Under the pieces are notes generated by a model. The model had not been told where the DNA came from, did no database searches, and was given only the letters and a program-made list of their open reading frames with translations. Both the position numbers and the translations under genes were made by a program. From 66-474 sp051954935 (lineage in GTDB: Bacteria > Pseudomonadota > Gammaproteobacteria > Xanthomonadales > Rhodanobacteraceae), in the NCBI GenBank assembly GCA_051954935.1, contig JBQCHG010000073.1, forward strand, positions 1 to 19,553: DNA of 19,553 bases. The letters run 5' to 3'. Numbering within the stretch: the stretch's first letter is position 1; the number at the start of each line of letters is the position of its first letter. This document shows, piece after piece, positions 13,057 to 19,553 of the stretch.

Positions 13057-15381
13057 GTGGCGCGCGCCAAAGCCCTTGCCGCCAGCGGCGGTGAACCCAA
13101 CGAACGCACCCGCCGCATCCTTCGGGAGGCGGCGGTGCTGTTGTTGCTGCCGCTGGCGCTGTACCTGTTCGTCTGCCTGATCAGCCATAGCCCCGCGGAC
13201 CCGGGCTGGTCGCATACCGGCAGCGACACCACGCTGCATAATTTTGGCGGCACCATCGGCGCGTATCTGGCCGACCTGTTGCTGTACCTGATCGGCAACA
13301 TCGCCTACGCGTTCCCGATCCTGCTGGTCGTGCTTTCGATCGGTGTGCTGCGGCAATGGCGGTCGGCCGATCGCAGCACGCTGGAACCGACCCTGCGCCT
13401 GATCGGCTTCGTCGCGTTTTTCGTCAGCGGCTGCGGTCTGGCCGCGTTGCGCGACGGTGGTGCAAATCTGATGAGCGACCTGCCCGCCGGCAGCGGCGGC
13501 ATCCTCGGCCAGCTGGTGGCGCAAGTGCTGGCGCGCGGCTTCGGCGAACTGGGGGCAATGCTATTCCTGCTGGCGCTGTTCCTGGTCGCGGTAACGCTGG
13601 CCACCGGACTGTCGTGGTTCAAGCTGATGGATGCCATCGGCCGCGGCGTCCTGGTCGTGTTCGGCTGGCTGCGCGGCAAGGTGAAGCGCGCGCCGGAAGC
13701 ACTGGCTGCGCGCGCGGCGCGCACCGAGCGCGAAGTGGTGCGCAAGGTCGAGACCGCAAAGCAGGCCAGGCGCGAGCCGGTGAAGATCGAGCCGGTGGTC
13801 GCGCCGATCGTGAAGAGCGAACGCTCCAAGCGCGAGAACCAGATCCCGATGTTCGCCGGTGGGTCCTCGGAAGGCGAACTGCCGCCGCTGTCGTTACTCG
13901 ACGAGCCGCCGCCGAGAGGCAAGGGCTACTCCGAGGACACGCTCGAAGTCCTGTCCCGCCAGGTCGAGATGAAGCTGAAGGATTTCCGGATCGACGCGCA
14001 CGTGGTCAGCGCGCACCCGGGCCCGGTGATCACGCGCTTCGAAATGGAACCTGCCGCCGGCGTGCGCGGCAGCCAGATATCCTCGCTCGACAAGGACATC
14101 GCGCGCGGACTTTCCGTCTACAGCGTGCGCGTGGTTGACGTGATCCCCGGCAAGAACGTGATCGGCCTGGAGATCCCCAACGCGTCGCGCGAAACGGTGT
14201 ATCTCTCCGAGATCCTGAGTTCCAAGGAATACGGGGACGCGCGCTCGCCGCTGTCGCTGGCGCTGGGGAAGGACATCGGCGGCCGGCCGGTAGTGGTGGA
14301 TCTCTCGAAGATGCCGCATCTGCTGGTGGCAGGCACCACCGGTTCGGGCAAATCCGTCGCCTTGAACGCGATGGTGTTGTCGCTGTTGTTCAAGGCGTCC
14401 CCGGCCGACGTGCGCGTGATCATGATCGACCCGAAGATGCTGGAGCTCTCGGTGTACGAGAAGATCCCGCATCTGCTGGCGCCCGTCGTCACCGACATGA
14501 AGGAGGCGGCCAACGCGCTGCGCTGGTGCGTGGCGGAAATGGAACGCCGCTACAAGCTGATGGCCGCGGTGGGTGTGCGCAACCTCGCCGGCTTCAACAA
14601 GAAGGTGCGCGACGCGCAGGCGGCGGGCCAGCCGCTGCTGGATCCTCTGTTCAAGCCGAATCCCGAAAATCCGATGGACATCGCGCAGCCGCTGCAGCCG
14701 CTGCCGTTCGTGGTGGTCATCATCGACGAATTCGCCGACATGATGATGATCGTCGGCAAGAAGGTCGAGGAGCTGATCGCGCGGCTGGCACAGAAGGCGC
14801 GCGCCGCCGGTGTGCACCTGATCCTCGCCACGCAGCGACCCTCGGTGGACGTGATCACCGGCCTGATCAAGGCCAACATCCCGACCCGCATCGCCTTCCA
14901 GGTGTCCAGCAAGATCGATTCGCGCACGATCCTCGACCAGTCCGGCGCGGAGACGCTGCTCGGCCACGGCGACATGCTGTACCTGCCGCCCGGCACCGCG
15001 ACGCCCGAGCGCGTGCACGGCGCCTTCGTGGACGATCACGAGGTGCACAAGGTGGTCGAATGGCTGCGCGCGCAGGGCGAACCGAAATACATTGATGGCG
15101 TGCTGGAAGAAGTGCAGTCGCTGGGCGACGGCAAGGTCATCAACGAGTCCGGCCTGCCCGAGGAAGAGGAGGGCAGCGACGACAACGCGCTCTACGACAA
15201 GGCGGTGCGCATCGTCACTGAATCGCGCCGCGCCTCCATCTCCGGGGTGCAGCGGCACTTGCGCATCGGCTACAACCGCGCCGCGCGCCTGATCGAGCAG
15301 ATGGAACAGGAAGGCGTGGTCAGCGCGCCTCTGCATAACGGGCAGCGCGAGGTATTGGCCCCGCCGCCCGTCGCGGGATAA
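13057..15381 (+). CDS. ftsK: DNA translocase FtsK
   Basis: A 774-residue septal DNA pump that moves chromosome dimers and terminus DNA during division and activates XerCD recombination at dif. The N-terminal part (about 25-185) has roughly four hydrophobic membrane segments. A short charged linker (about 205-290) replaces the very long linker of E. coli FtsK (1329 residues). The motor has Walker A GTTGSGKS at 426-433 and Walker B VVIIDEFAD with Asp557-Glu558. The C-terminal winged-helix gamma domain, which reads KOPS sequences, runs from about 711 (ALYDKAVRIVTESRRASIS to HNGQREVL). The frame opens with a TTG at 13042, but GAGG at 13044-13047 sits 9 nt before the in-frame GTG at 13057, so I chose GTG. 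lolA follows after 56 nt. Confidence 0.96.
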   Translation: MARAKALAASGGEPNERTRRILREAAVLLLLPLALYLFVCLISHSPADPGWSHTGSDTTLHNFGGTIGAYLADLLLYLIGNIAYAFPILLVVLSIGVLRQWRSADRSTLEPTLRLIGFVAFFVSGCGLAALRDGGANLMSDLPAGSGGILGQLVAQVLARGFGELGAMLFLLALFLVAVTLATGLSWFKLMDAIGRGVLVVFGWLRGKVKRAPEALAARAARTEREVVRKVETAKQARREPVKIEPVVAPIVKSERSKRENQIPMFAGGSSEGELPPLSLLDEPPPRGKGYSEDTLEVLSRQVEMKLKDFRIDAHVVSAHPGPVITRFEMEPAAGVRGSQISSLDKDIARGLSVYSVRVVDVIPGKNVIGLEIPNASRETVYLSEILSSKEYGDARSPLSLALGKDIGGRPVVVDLSKMPHLLVAGTTGSGKSVALNAMVLSLLFKASPADVRVIMIDPKMLELSVYEKIPHLLAPVVTDMKEAANALRWCVAEMERRYKLMAAVGVRNLAGFNKKVRDAQAAGQPLLDPLFKPNPENPMDIAQPLQPLPFVVVIIDEFADMMMIVGKKVEELIARLAQKARAAGVHLILATQRPSVDVITGLIKANIPTRIAFQVSSKIDSRTILDQSGAETLLGHGDMLYLPPGTATPERVHGAFVDDHEVHKVVEWLRAQGEPKYIDGVLEEVQSLGDGKVINESGLPEEEEGSDDNALYDKAVRIVTESRRASISGVQRHLRIGYNRAARLIEQMEQEGVVSAPLHNGQREVLAPPPVAG

Positions 15382-15437
15382 TCCGGCATTCATCCGCCAC
15401 CTGCATGATTCGCCGATCCGACACGCGAGGACTATCG

Positions 15438-16073
15438 ATGCGTATTCTGTTGATGCTGGCCCTGTTGCTCGGCGCGGGTGTGGCGCAAGCCGCCGATACC
15501 GCGCGCGCGCAACTGGACACGTTCGCCAACGGTCTGCATTCGCTCTCCGGCAACTTCAGCCAGACCGTCTACGACGCGAACGGTCGCACCGCCCAGACCT
15601 CGCACGGCACCCTGGCGCTGCAGGCGCCGCGGCAGTTCCGCTGGGACACGCAGGCGCCTTATAAGCAGCTGATCGTCGCTGATGGCAGGAAGGTTTGGAT
15701 CTACGATCCGGAGCTGGAACAGGTCACGGTGCGCGAGCAGGGCAGCGAGGAGGCGCACAGCCCGCTGACCGTGCTGACCGACCTCTCGCAACTGGACCGC
15801 GACTTCGATACCAGCGAGCAGGGCGAGCGCGACGGGCTGCAATGGTTGCGGCTCAAGTCGCGCGCCAGGGACCCCCAGTTCGAATACGCCGACATCGGCT
15901 TCGCCGACAACGCGCCAAGGCGGATGATCTTCAAGGACACCCTCGGCAACCGCACCGAAATCGTGTTCACCGATTGGCAGCGCAATCCGAAATTGCCCGC
16001 CGGTGCCTTCATGTTCACACCGCCCAAGGGCACCGATGTTGTCGGTGACGGCGCGCCCAATACGGGGCAATGA
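15438..16073 (+). CDS. lolA: Outer-membrane lipoprotein carrier protein LolA
   Basis: A 211-residue periplasmic chaperone that carries lipoproteins from LolCDE in the inner membrane to LolB in the outer membrane. A signal peptide is visible: MRILLMLALLLGAGVAQA, with probable cleavage after Ala18. The mature part shows the LolA pattern LHSLSGNFSQTVYDANG, GTLALQAPRQFRWDTQAPY, QLIVADGRKVWIYDPELEQVTV and PLTVLTDLSQL, and a C-terminal IVFTDWQRNPKLPAGAFMFTPP segment. The frame opens at 15405, but the ATG at 15438 gives a clean signal peptide and has GAGGA at 15427-15431, 6 nt upstream. ftsK-lolA-rarA-serS is also the order in E. coli, except that here a DUF1275 gene sits between lolA and rarA. Confidence 0.96.
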   Translation: MRILLMLALLLGAGVAQAADTARAQLDTFANGLHSLSGNFSQTVYDANGRTAQTSHGTLALQAPRQFRWDTQAPYKQLIVADGRKVWIYDPELEQVTVREQGSEEAHSPLTVLTDLSQLDRDFDTSEQGERDGLQWLRLKSRARDPQFEYADIGFADNAPRRMIFKDTLGNRTEIVFTDWQRNPKLPAGAFMFTPPKGTDVVGDGAPNTGQ

Positions 16074-16100
16074 TCGCCACTGGCGAATGACGCGTCACCC

Positions 16101-16778
16101 ATGATCAACAAACTTCCGCGCTGGGTGCTGTTCGGCGGCATCGTGCTGTCGTTCATCGGTGGCATGGTGAATGCTGCGGGGTACCTGAGCTTCCGTCACC
16201 AGGCGGTCACGCACATGACCGGTACGACCACGCTGCTGGGCATCGGCGTGGCGCAGGGCGATATCGGAGAGATGCTGAAATTCGGCATCGTCGCGCTGGC
16301 GTTCCTGCTCGGTGCCGCGCTCGGCGGCTTCATCGTGCGAGACAGCGAGCTGCGGCTGGGCCGCCGTTACGGCGTGGCGCTCTCGGTGGAGTCGTTGATG
16401 CTGTTCGCGGCGGTGCCGCTGCTGGTCGGCGATCGCGACGCGGGCCTGTGGCTGGCGGCGGCCGCATGCGGCCTGCAGAACGCGATGGCCGGCACCTACA
16501 GCGGCGCGGTGGTGCGTACCACCCACGTGTCCGGCCTCTACACCGATCTGGGCATGTTCCTCGGGCAATGGTTCGGGGGCGTGAAGATGGATGTGCGCCG
16601 CGTGCGGCTCTACATCACGCTGGTGATCGGATTCTTTGCCGGTGGTGTGACGGACGCACTGATCTTCCCGCGCGTCGGCCAATACGGCCTGTTGCTTCCG
16701 GCCATGTTGACGGGCCTGGCCGGCGTCACTTATGCGATTTATCGGCACCGTCATAGACCGGTGCTGGCGACCGGCTGA
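16101..16778 (+). CDS. DUF1275 (YoaK family) membrane protein
   Basis: A 225-residue polytopic membrane protein of the DUF1275/YoaK family (PF06912). About six hydrophobic segments are visible. The family signature GGMVNAAGYLSF with VTHMTGTTTLLG lies in the first 50 residues, and CGLQNAMAGTYSGAVVRTTH followed by VSGLYTDLG in the middle. The family has no established biochemical function; it is thought to be a transporter-like protein because of its topology. The ATG at 16101 is the first in the frame; no strong ribosome binding site precedes it. It lies 27 nt after lolA and 33 nt before rarA, so it is likely in the same transcript, though rarA may also have its own promoter. E. coli has no gene at this position. 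Confidence 0.88.
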   Translation: MINKLPRWVLFGGIVLSFIGGMVNAAGYLSFRHQAVTHMTGTTTLLGIGVAQGDIGEMLKFGIVALAFLLGAALGGFIVRDSELRLGRRYGVALSVESLMLFAAVPLLVGDRDAGLWLAAAACGLQNAMAGTYSGAVVRTTHVSGLYTDLGMFLGQWFGGVKMDVRRVRLYITLVIGFFAGGVTDALIFPRVGQYGLLLPAMLTGLAGVTYAIYRHRHRPVLATG

Positions 16779-16805
16779 CCGCGCGCGCTTGCAGGTCGGT
16801 ATGAT
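16775..16805 (+). promoter_or_regulatory. Candidate promoter of rarA
   Basis: TATGAT at 16800-16805 matches the -10 consensus at 5 of 6 positions. CTGACC (16775-16780), 19 nt upstream, is a possible -35. Exactly 6 nt separate the -10 from the rarA ATG, the same distance as at zipA, so a leaderless transcript is possible; no ribosome binding site is visible. Confidence 0.4.
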
Positions 16806-16811
16806 CATTCC

Positions 16812-18155
16812 ATGCCGCGCCGTAAACCACTTTCCGCCGAGTCGCCCGAACTGTTCGCCGAGCCCGACGCGCTGAAACCGCTGGCCGAGCGCATGCGGCC
16901 GCGCACGCTGGACGAGATCGTCGGGCAGGCGCGCCTGCTCGGGCCGGGCACGGCGTTGCGGCGGGCGCTGGAAGCGCATCGCGTGCATTCGATGATCCTG
17001 TGGGGTCCGCCCGGCTGCGGCAAGACCACGCTGGCGCTGCTGGTGGCGAAATACGCCGACGCGCATTTCCGCGCGATCTCGGCGGTGCTGGCGGGTCTGG
17101 CCGACGTGCGCGCGGCATTGGCCGAGGCGGAAGTGAACTTCGCGCAGGGTCGGCGCAGCGTGCTGTTCGTGGACGAGGTGCACCGCTTCAACAAGGCGCA
17201 GCAGGACGCGTTCCTGCCGCACATCGAGCGCGGCGTGATCATCTTCGTCGGTGCTACCACCGAGAACCCTTCCTTCGAATTGAATTCCGCGTTGTTGTCG
17301 CGTTGCCGCGTGCACGTGATGGATGCGGTGGGTGCCGATGACATCGTGGTCGCGCTGAAGCGCGCGCTGGTTGACAAGGAGCGCGGGCTCGATTCACTGC
17401 ATCTGCAAGTGGACGATGAAGCGCTCGCGCTGACGGCGCGCGCGGCGGACGGCGACGTGCGGCGTGCACTGACGTTCCTGGAAATCGCTTCCGAACTCGC
17501 CACCGACGGCCGCATCGACGCGAATACCTTGCAGCAGGTGCTGGCCGACCGCACGCGCCGCTTCGACAAGGGCGGCGAGCAGTTCTACGATCAGATCTCG
17601 GCCCTGCACAAGTCGGTGCGCTCGTCCGATCCGGACGCGGCGCTGTACTGGCTGGTGCGCATGCTGGACGGCGGCTGCGAGCCGCTGTACCTCGCACGCC
17701 GCATGGTGCGCATGGCGGTCGAGGACATCGGCCTCGCCGATCCGCGCGCCTGGCAACTGGCCCTGCACGCCTGGGATACGTACGAACGGCTGGGTTCGCC
17801 GGAAGGCGATCTCGCGCTCGCCGAAGCCGCGCTTTATCTGGCGATGGCGCCCAAGAGCAATGCGGCCTACGTCGCCTATGGCGCGGCGCGCGCCAACGTG
17901 CGCGAGACCGGCACGCTGGAAGTGCCGATGCACCTGCGCAACGCGCCGACCAAACTGATGAAGGGGCTCGGTTATGGCAAGGGCTACCAGTACGACCCGG
18001 ACATGGAGGGCGGCGTGGCGCTGGACCAGCAATGCCTGCCCGATGCGCTGGTCGGCACGGAGTTCTATGTGCCGACGGCGAACGGCATGGAAGCGAAGAT
18101 CCGCGAGAAGCTGGATGCGCTCAGGCAGGCGAGGGCGAAAGCACGAGAAGGTTAG
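16812..18155 (+). CDS. rarA: Replication-associated recombination protein A (MgsA/RarA AAA+ ATPase)
   Basis: A 447-residue AAA+ ATPase related to the clamp-loader/RuvB group that acts at stalled replication forks. Walker A is GPPGCGKT at residues 65-72 and Walker B is VLFVDEVHRFNKAQQD with Asp121-Glu122. Sensor 1 follows as GATTENPSFELNSALLSRC. The N-terminus has PLAERMRPRTLDEIVGQ, and the C-terminal oligomerisation region contains SVRSSDPDAALYWLVRMLDGG and YVPTANGMEAKIREKL. The length equals that of E. coli RarA within a few residues, and the gene lies between lolA and serS as in E. coli. The TAG stop (18153-18155) is part of a GTAGGAGC-type REP repeat, so the repeat begins inside the last codon. 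Confidence 0.97.
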   Translation: MPRRKPLSAESPELFAEPDALKPLAERMRPRTLDEIVGQARLLGPGTALRRALEAHRVHSMILWGPPGCGKTTLALLVAKYADAHFRAISAVLAGLADVRAALAEAEVNFAQGRRSVLFVDEVHRFNKAQQDAFLPHIERGVIIFVGATTENPSFELNSALLSRCRVHVMDAVGADDIVVALKRALVDKERGLDSLHLQVDDEALALTARAADGDVRRALTFLEIASELATDGRIDANTLQQVLADRTRRFDKGGEQFYDQISALHKSVRSSDPDAALYWLVRMLDGGCEPLYLARRMVRMAVEDIGLADPRAWQLALHAWDTYERLGSPEGDLALAEAALYLAMAPKSNAAYVAYGAARANVRETGTLEVPMHLRNAPTKLMKGLGYGKGYQYDPDMEGGVALDQQCLPDALVGTEFYVPTANGMEAKIREKLDALRQARAKAREG

Positions 18156-18203
18156 GAGCCCGCTTGCAGGCGACCGGCGGTAGGAGCGCGGTTGCGCGCG
18201 ACC
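18153..18203. repeat. Two tandem GTAGGAGC-type REP hairpins after rarA
   Basis: TAGGAGCCCGCTTGCAGGCG at 18153-18172 and TAGGAGCGCGGTTGCGCGCG at 18181-18200, each followed by ACC, are two REP units in direct orientation. Both match the unit at 10491-10514. The first has a stem with one mismatch; the second has a 5-bp GCGCG/CGCGC stem. The first unit contributes the rarA stop codon. As at 10519, a CATGG-type motif follows the unit a little over 10 nt later. Confidence 0.75.
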
Positions 18204-18268
18204 GCACTTTTGTTCATGGATGGTGGCGGCGGCAATCCGGCTCCCCAAGAGTGGATCCGCTGGAAAAT

Positions 18269-18363
18269 CCGTTCACGTTGAGCGTAGTGAGCGAAGCGAA
18301 CGGAGTCGAAACGCTGGTTGCCCTTCGACTCCGGCCCTGCGGGCCTATGCTCAGGGCGAACGG
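18269..18363. repeat. 95-nt inverted-repeat element upstream of serS
   Basis: The two halves are inverted versions of one sequence. CCGTTC (18269-18274) pairs with GAACGG (18358-18363), TGAGC (18279-18283) with GCTCA (18349-18353), and CGGAGTCGAA (18301-18310) with TTCGACTCCG (18324-18333) around a 13-nt loop. The pattern TTCGACTCCG...GCTCAGG...GAACGG resembles a dispersed repeat I recall from many bacterial genomes. It could fold into a long hairpin between rarA and serS and may attenuate read-through, though no T-run follows. Confidence 0.7.
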
Positions 18364-18405
18364 AACGGACTTCAAAACAAACTACAACCCCCAACAAGAG
18401 AGCGT

Positions 18406-18435
18406 TTGCGCGGCCCCGCCACGCACCGCGATAAT
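18406..18435 (+). promoter_or_regulatory. Candidate promoter of serS
   Basis: TTGCGC (18406-18411) and GATAAT (18430-18435) are 18 nt apart; the -10 matches at 5 of 6 positions and the -35 at 3 of 6. The predicted start near 18442 leaves a short leader with the AAGGA ribosome binding site 6 nt before the serS ATG. Confidence 0.45.
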
Positions 18436-18467
18436 TCCCCTCTTTTCGGGCATTCCAAGGATCGAAC

Positions 18468-19553
18468 ATGCTGGATCCGGTTCTGCTGCGCGCGCAGCTC
18501 GCCGACACCGCCGCGCGGCTGGAGACACGCGGCTTCGAACTCGATGCCACCGCGATCGAGGCGCTGGAGTCCGAGCGCAAGAAGCTGGCGACCGAAACGC
18601 AGGAATTGCAGAACCTGCGCAACACGCGTTCCAAGGCGATCGGGCAGGCCAAGGCGAAGGGCGAGGACGTCTCCGCGATCATGGCCGAAGTCGCCGGCAT
18701 CGGCGACAAGCTGAAGGCCAACGAGGCCTCGCTGGCTGGGGTGCAGTCGAAGCTCTCGGACATCGCGCTGCGCATTCCCAACCTGCCGCACGAATCCGTG
18801 CCGGTCGGCAAGGACGAAAGCGAAAACGTCGAAGTCTCGCGCTGGGGCAAGCCGCGCGCGTTCGATTTCGCGGTCAGGGATCACGTCGAACTCGGCGCGC
18901 GCCACGGCTGGCTGGACGGCGAAGCCGGCGCGAAATTGTCCGGCGCGCGCTTCACCGTGCTGCGCGGCGAACTTGCGCGTCTGCATCGTGCGCTCGCTCA
19001 GTTCATGCTTGACCTGCACACCCGTGAGCACGGTTACACCGAATGCAACGTGCCGCTGATCGTGAACACCGAGACGATGCTGGGCACATCGCAGTTGCCG
19101 AAGTTCGAAGAGGACATGTTCTCGACGACAATCGGTGACTCGCGACGTTATCTGATTTCCACTGCCGAGATTTCGCTGACGAACCTAGTGCGCGATTCCA
19201 TCGTGGAAGCCGACGCGCTGCCGATGCGCGTGACCGCGCATACGCCGTGCTTCCGCGCGGAAGCGGGCTCCTACGGCAAGGACGTGAAAGGCATGATCCG
19301 CCAGCACCAGTTCGAGAAGGTGGAACTGGTGCAGATCGTCGAGCCGTCCAAATCGTACGAGGCGCTGGAAGAACTGGTCGGCCATGCGGAACGGGTGCTG
19401 CAATTGCTGGAGCTGCCGTACCGCAAGATGCAGCTCTGCACCGGCGACATGGGATTCGCCGCTGCGAAGACTTACGACCTGGAAGTCTGGCTGCCTTCGC
19501 AAAATACCTATCGCGAGATTTCCTCGTGCTCGAACTGCACCGATTTCCAGGCC
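18468..19553 (+). CDS. serS: Seryl-tRNA synthetase, 3' end beyond window
   Basis: The first 362 codons of seryl-tRNA synthetase, which charges tRNA-Ser (and tRNA-Sec) with serine. The window ends before the stop; the full protein should be about 425-430 residues. The N-terminal coiled-coil arm that grips the long variable arm of tRNA-Ser covers about residues 30-100. The class II core shows GWLDGEAGAKLSGARFTVLRG, QLPKFEEDMF, YLISTAEISLTNL, then motif 2 CFRAEAGSYGKDVKGMIRQHQFEK split around residues 261-284, and the start of the active-site region REISSCSNCTDFQA at the edge. Motif 3 lies outside the window. The ATG at 18468 (MLDPVLLR) matches the family start and has AAGGA 6 nt upstream. It lies downstream of rarA as in E. 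coli. Confidence 0.97.
   Translation, partial: MLDPVLLRAQLADTAARLETRGFELDATAIEALESERKKLATETQELQNLRNTRSKAIGQAKAKGEDVSAIMAEVAGIGDKLKANEASLAGVQSKLSDIALRIPNLPHESVPVGKDESENVEVSRWGKPRAFDFAVRDHVELGARHGWLDGEAGAKLSGARFTVLRGELARLHRALAQFMLDLHTREHGYTECNVPLIVNTETMLGTSQLPKFEEDMFSTTIGDSRRYLISTAEISLTNLVRDSIVEADALPMRVTAHTPCFRAEAGSYGKDVKGMIRQHQFEKVELVQIVEPSKSYEALEELVGHAERVLQLLELPYRKMQLCTGDMGFAAAKTYDLEVWLPSQNTYREISSCSNCTDFQA

Larger units (their letters stand above)
18156..18467. other. Gene-free region between rarA and serS
   Basis: A 312-nt region without a credible gene. In order it holds two REP units (to 18203), a CATGGATG core at 18215-18222 whose flanks pair poorly, a 95-nt inverted-repeat element (18269-18363), and a probable serS promoter: TTGCGC (18406-18411), an 18-nt spacer, and GATAAT (18430-18435), giving a leader of about 26 nt. 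AAGGA at 18457-18461 is the serS ribosome binding site. I see no T-box or other riboswitch structure. Confidence 0.6.

Noticed and set aside
13620..13640. ATGGATGCCAT in ftsK resembling the CATGGATG hairpin
   Set aside because: It encodes conserved FtsK residues and lacks the exact core; treated as chance similarity.
13894..15393. A 499-codon minus-strand open frame inside ftsK
   Set aside because: It is antisense to the FtsK motor with its Walker motifs, has no known domain and is rich in His/Arg/Leu as expected for a shadow frame.
16095..17315. A 406-codon minus-strand open frame across the DUF1275 gene and rarA
   Set aside because: It covers two real genes in antisense and shows only biased composition.

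Overview
The window is about 19.5 kb of GC-rich, densely coding chromosomal DNA from a gammaproteobacterium. The protein sequences and gene order fit the Xanthomonadales (Lysobacterales), most likely a Rhodanobacteraceae-type organism (Rhodanobacter, Dyella, Luteibacter or a relative). That placement is inference; there is no rRNA here to settle it. I found no tRNA, CRISPR array, prophage, insertion sequence or defence system. The content is core housekeeping genes.

Layout, left to right. (1) Positions 1-2329, plus strand: the 3' end of prfB (release factor 2), lysS, a YciI-family gene and a BolA-family gene, spaced 34, 1 and -4 nt apart, so probably one operon. (2) 2565-7681, plus: smc (chromosome condensation), zipA (division, FtsZ anchor) and a PaiB-like FMN-binding protein gene. 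(3) 7727-11536, minus: trxB, a FemAB-like acyltransferase gene, aat, a phasin-like gene and an acyl-CoA-binding protein gene, transcribed towards and converging on the PaiB-like gene. (4) 11704-19553, plus and divergent from trxB: ald, ftsK, lolA, a DUF1275 membrane protein gene, rarA and serS (cut by the window end).

Regions 3 and 4 match the E. coli block aat-cydC-cydD-trxB / lrp-ftsK-lolA-rarA-serS. Here the FemAB-like gene stands where cydCD are, ald stands where lrp is, and a DUF1275 gene is inserted between lolA and rarA. Together the genes cover translation (prfB, lysS, serS), N-end-rule tagging (aat), chromosome segregation and division (smc, zipA, ftsK, rarA), redox homeostasis (trxB), lipoprotein export (lolA) and acyl-CoA/PHA-related functions (ACBP, phasin).

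The most unusual feature lies between the genes. Six intergenic gaps carry pieces of a modular family of short palindromic repeats. The pieces are a hairpin centred on CATGGATG with compensating flank changes, GTAGGAGC-type REP hairpins, a 23-nt segment present twice in exact inverted copies, and shared 12-15-nt modules that occur in different orders. One REP contains the stop codon of rarA; another would be mistranslated as an N-terminal extension of the FemAB-like protein. I do not see an exotic new gene system. The repeat mosaic, the coupled aat/FemAB-like pair and two possible leaderless promoters are the points most worth following.
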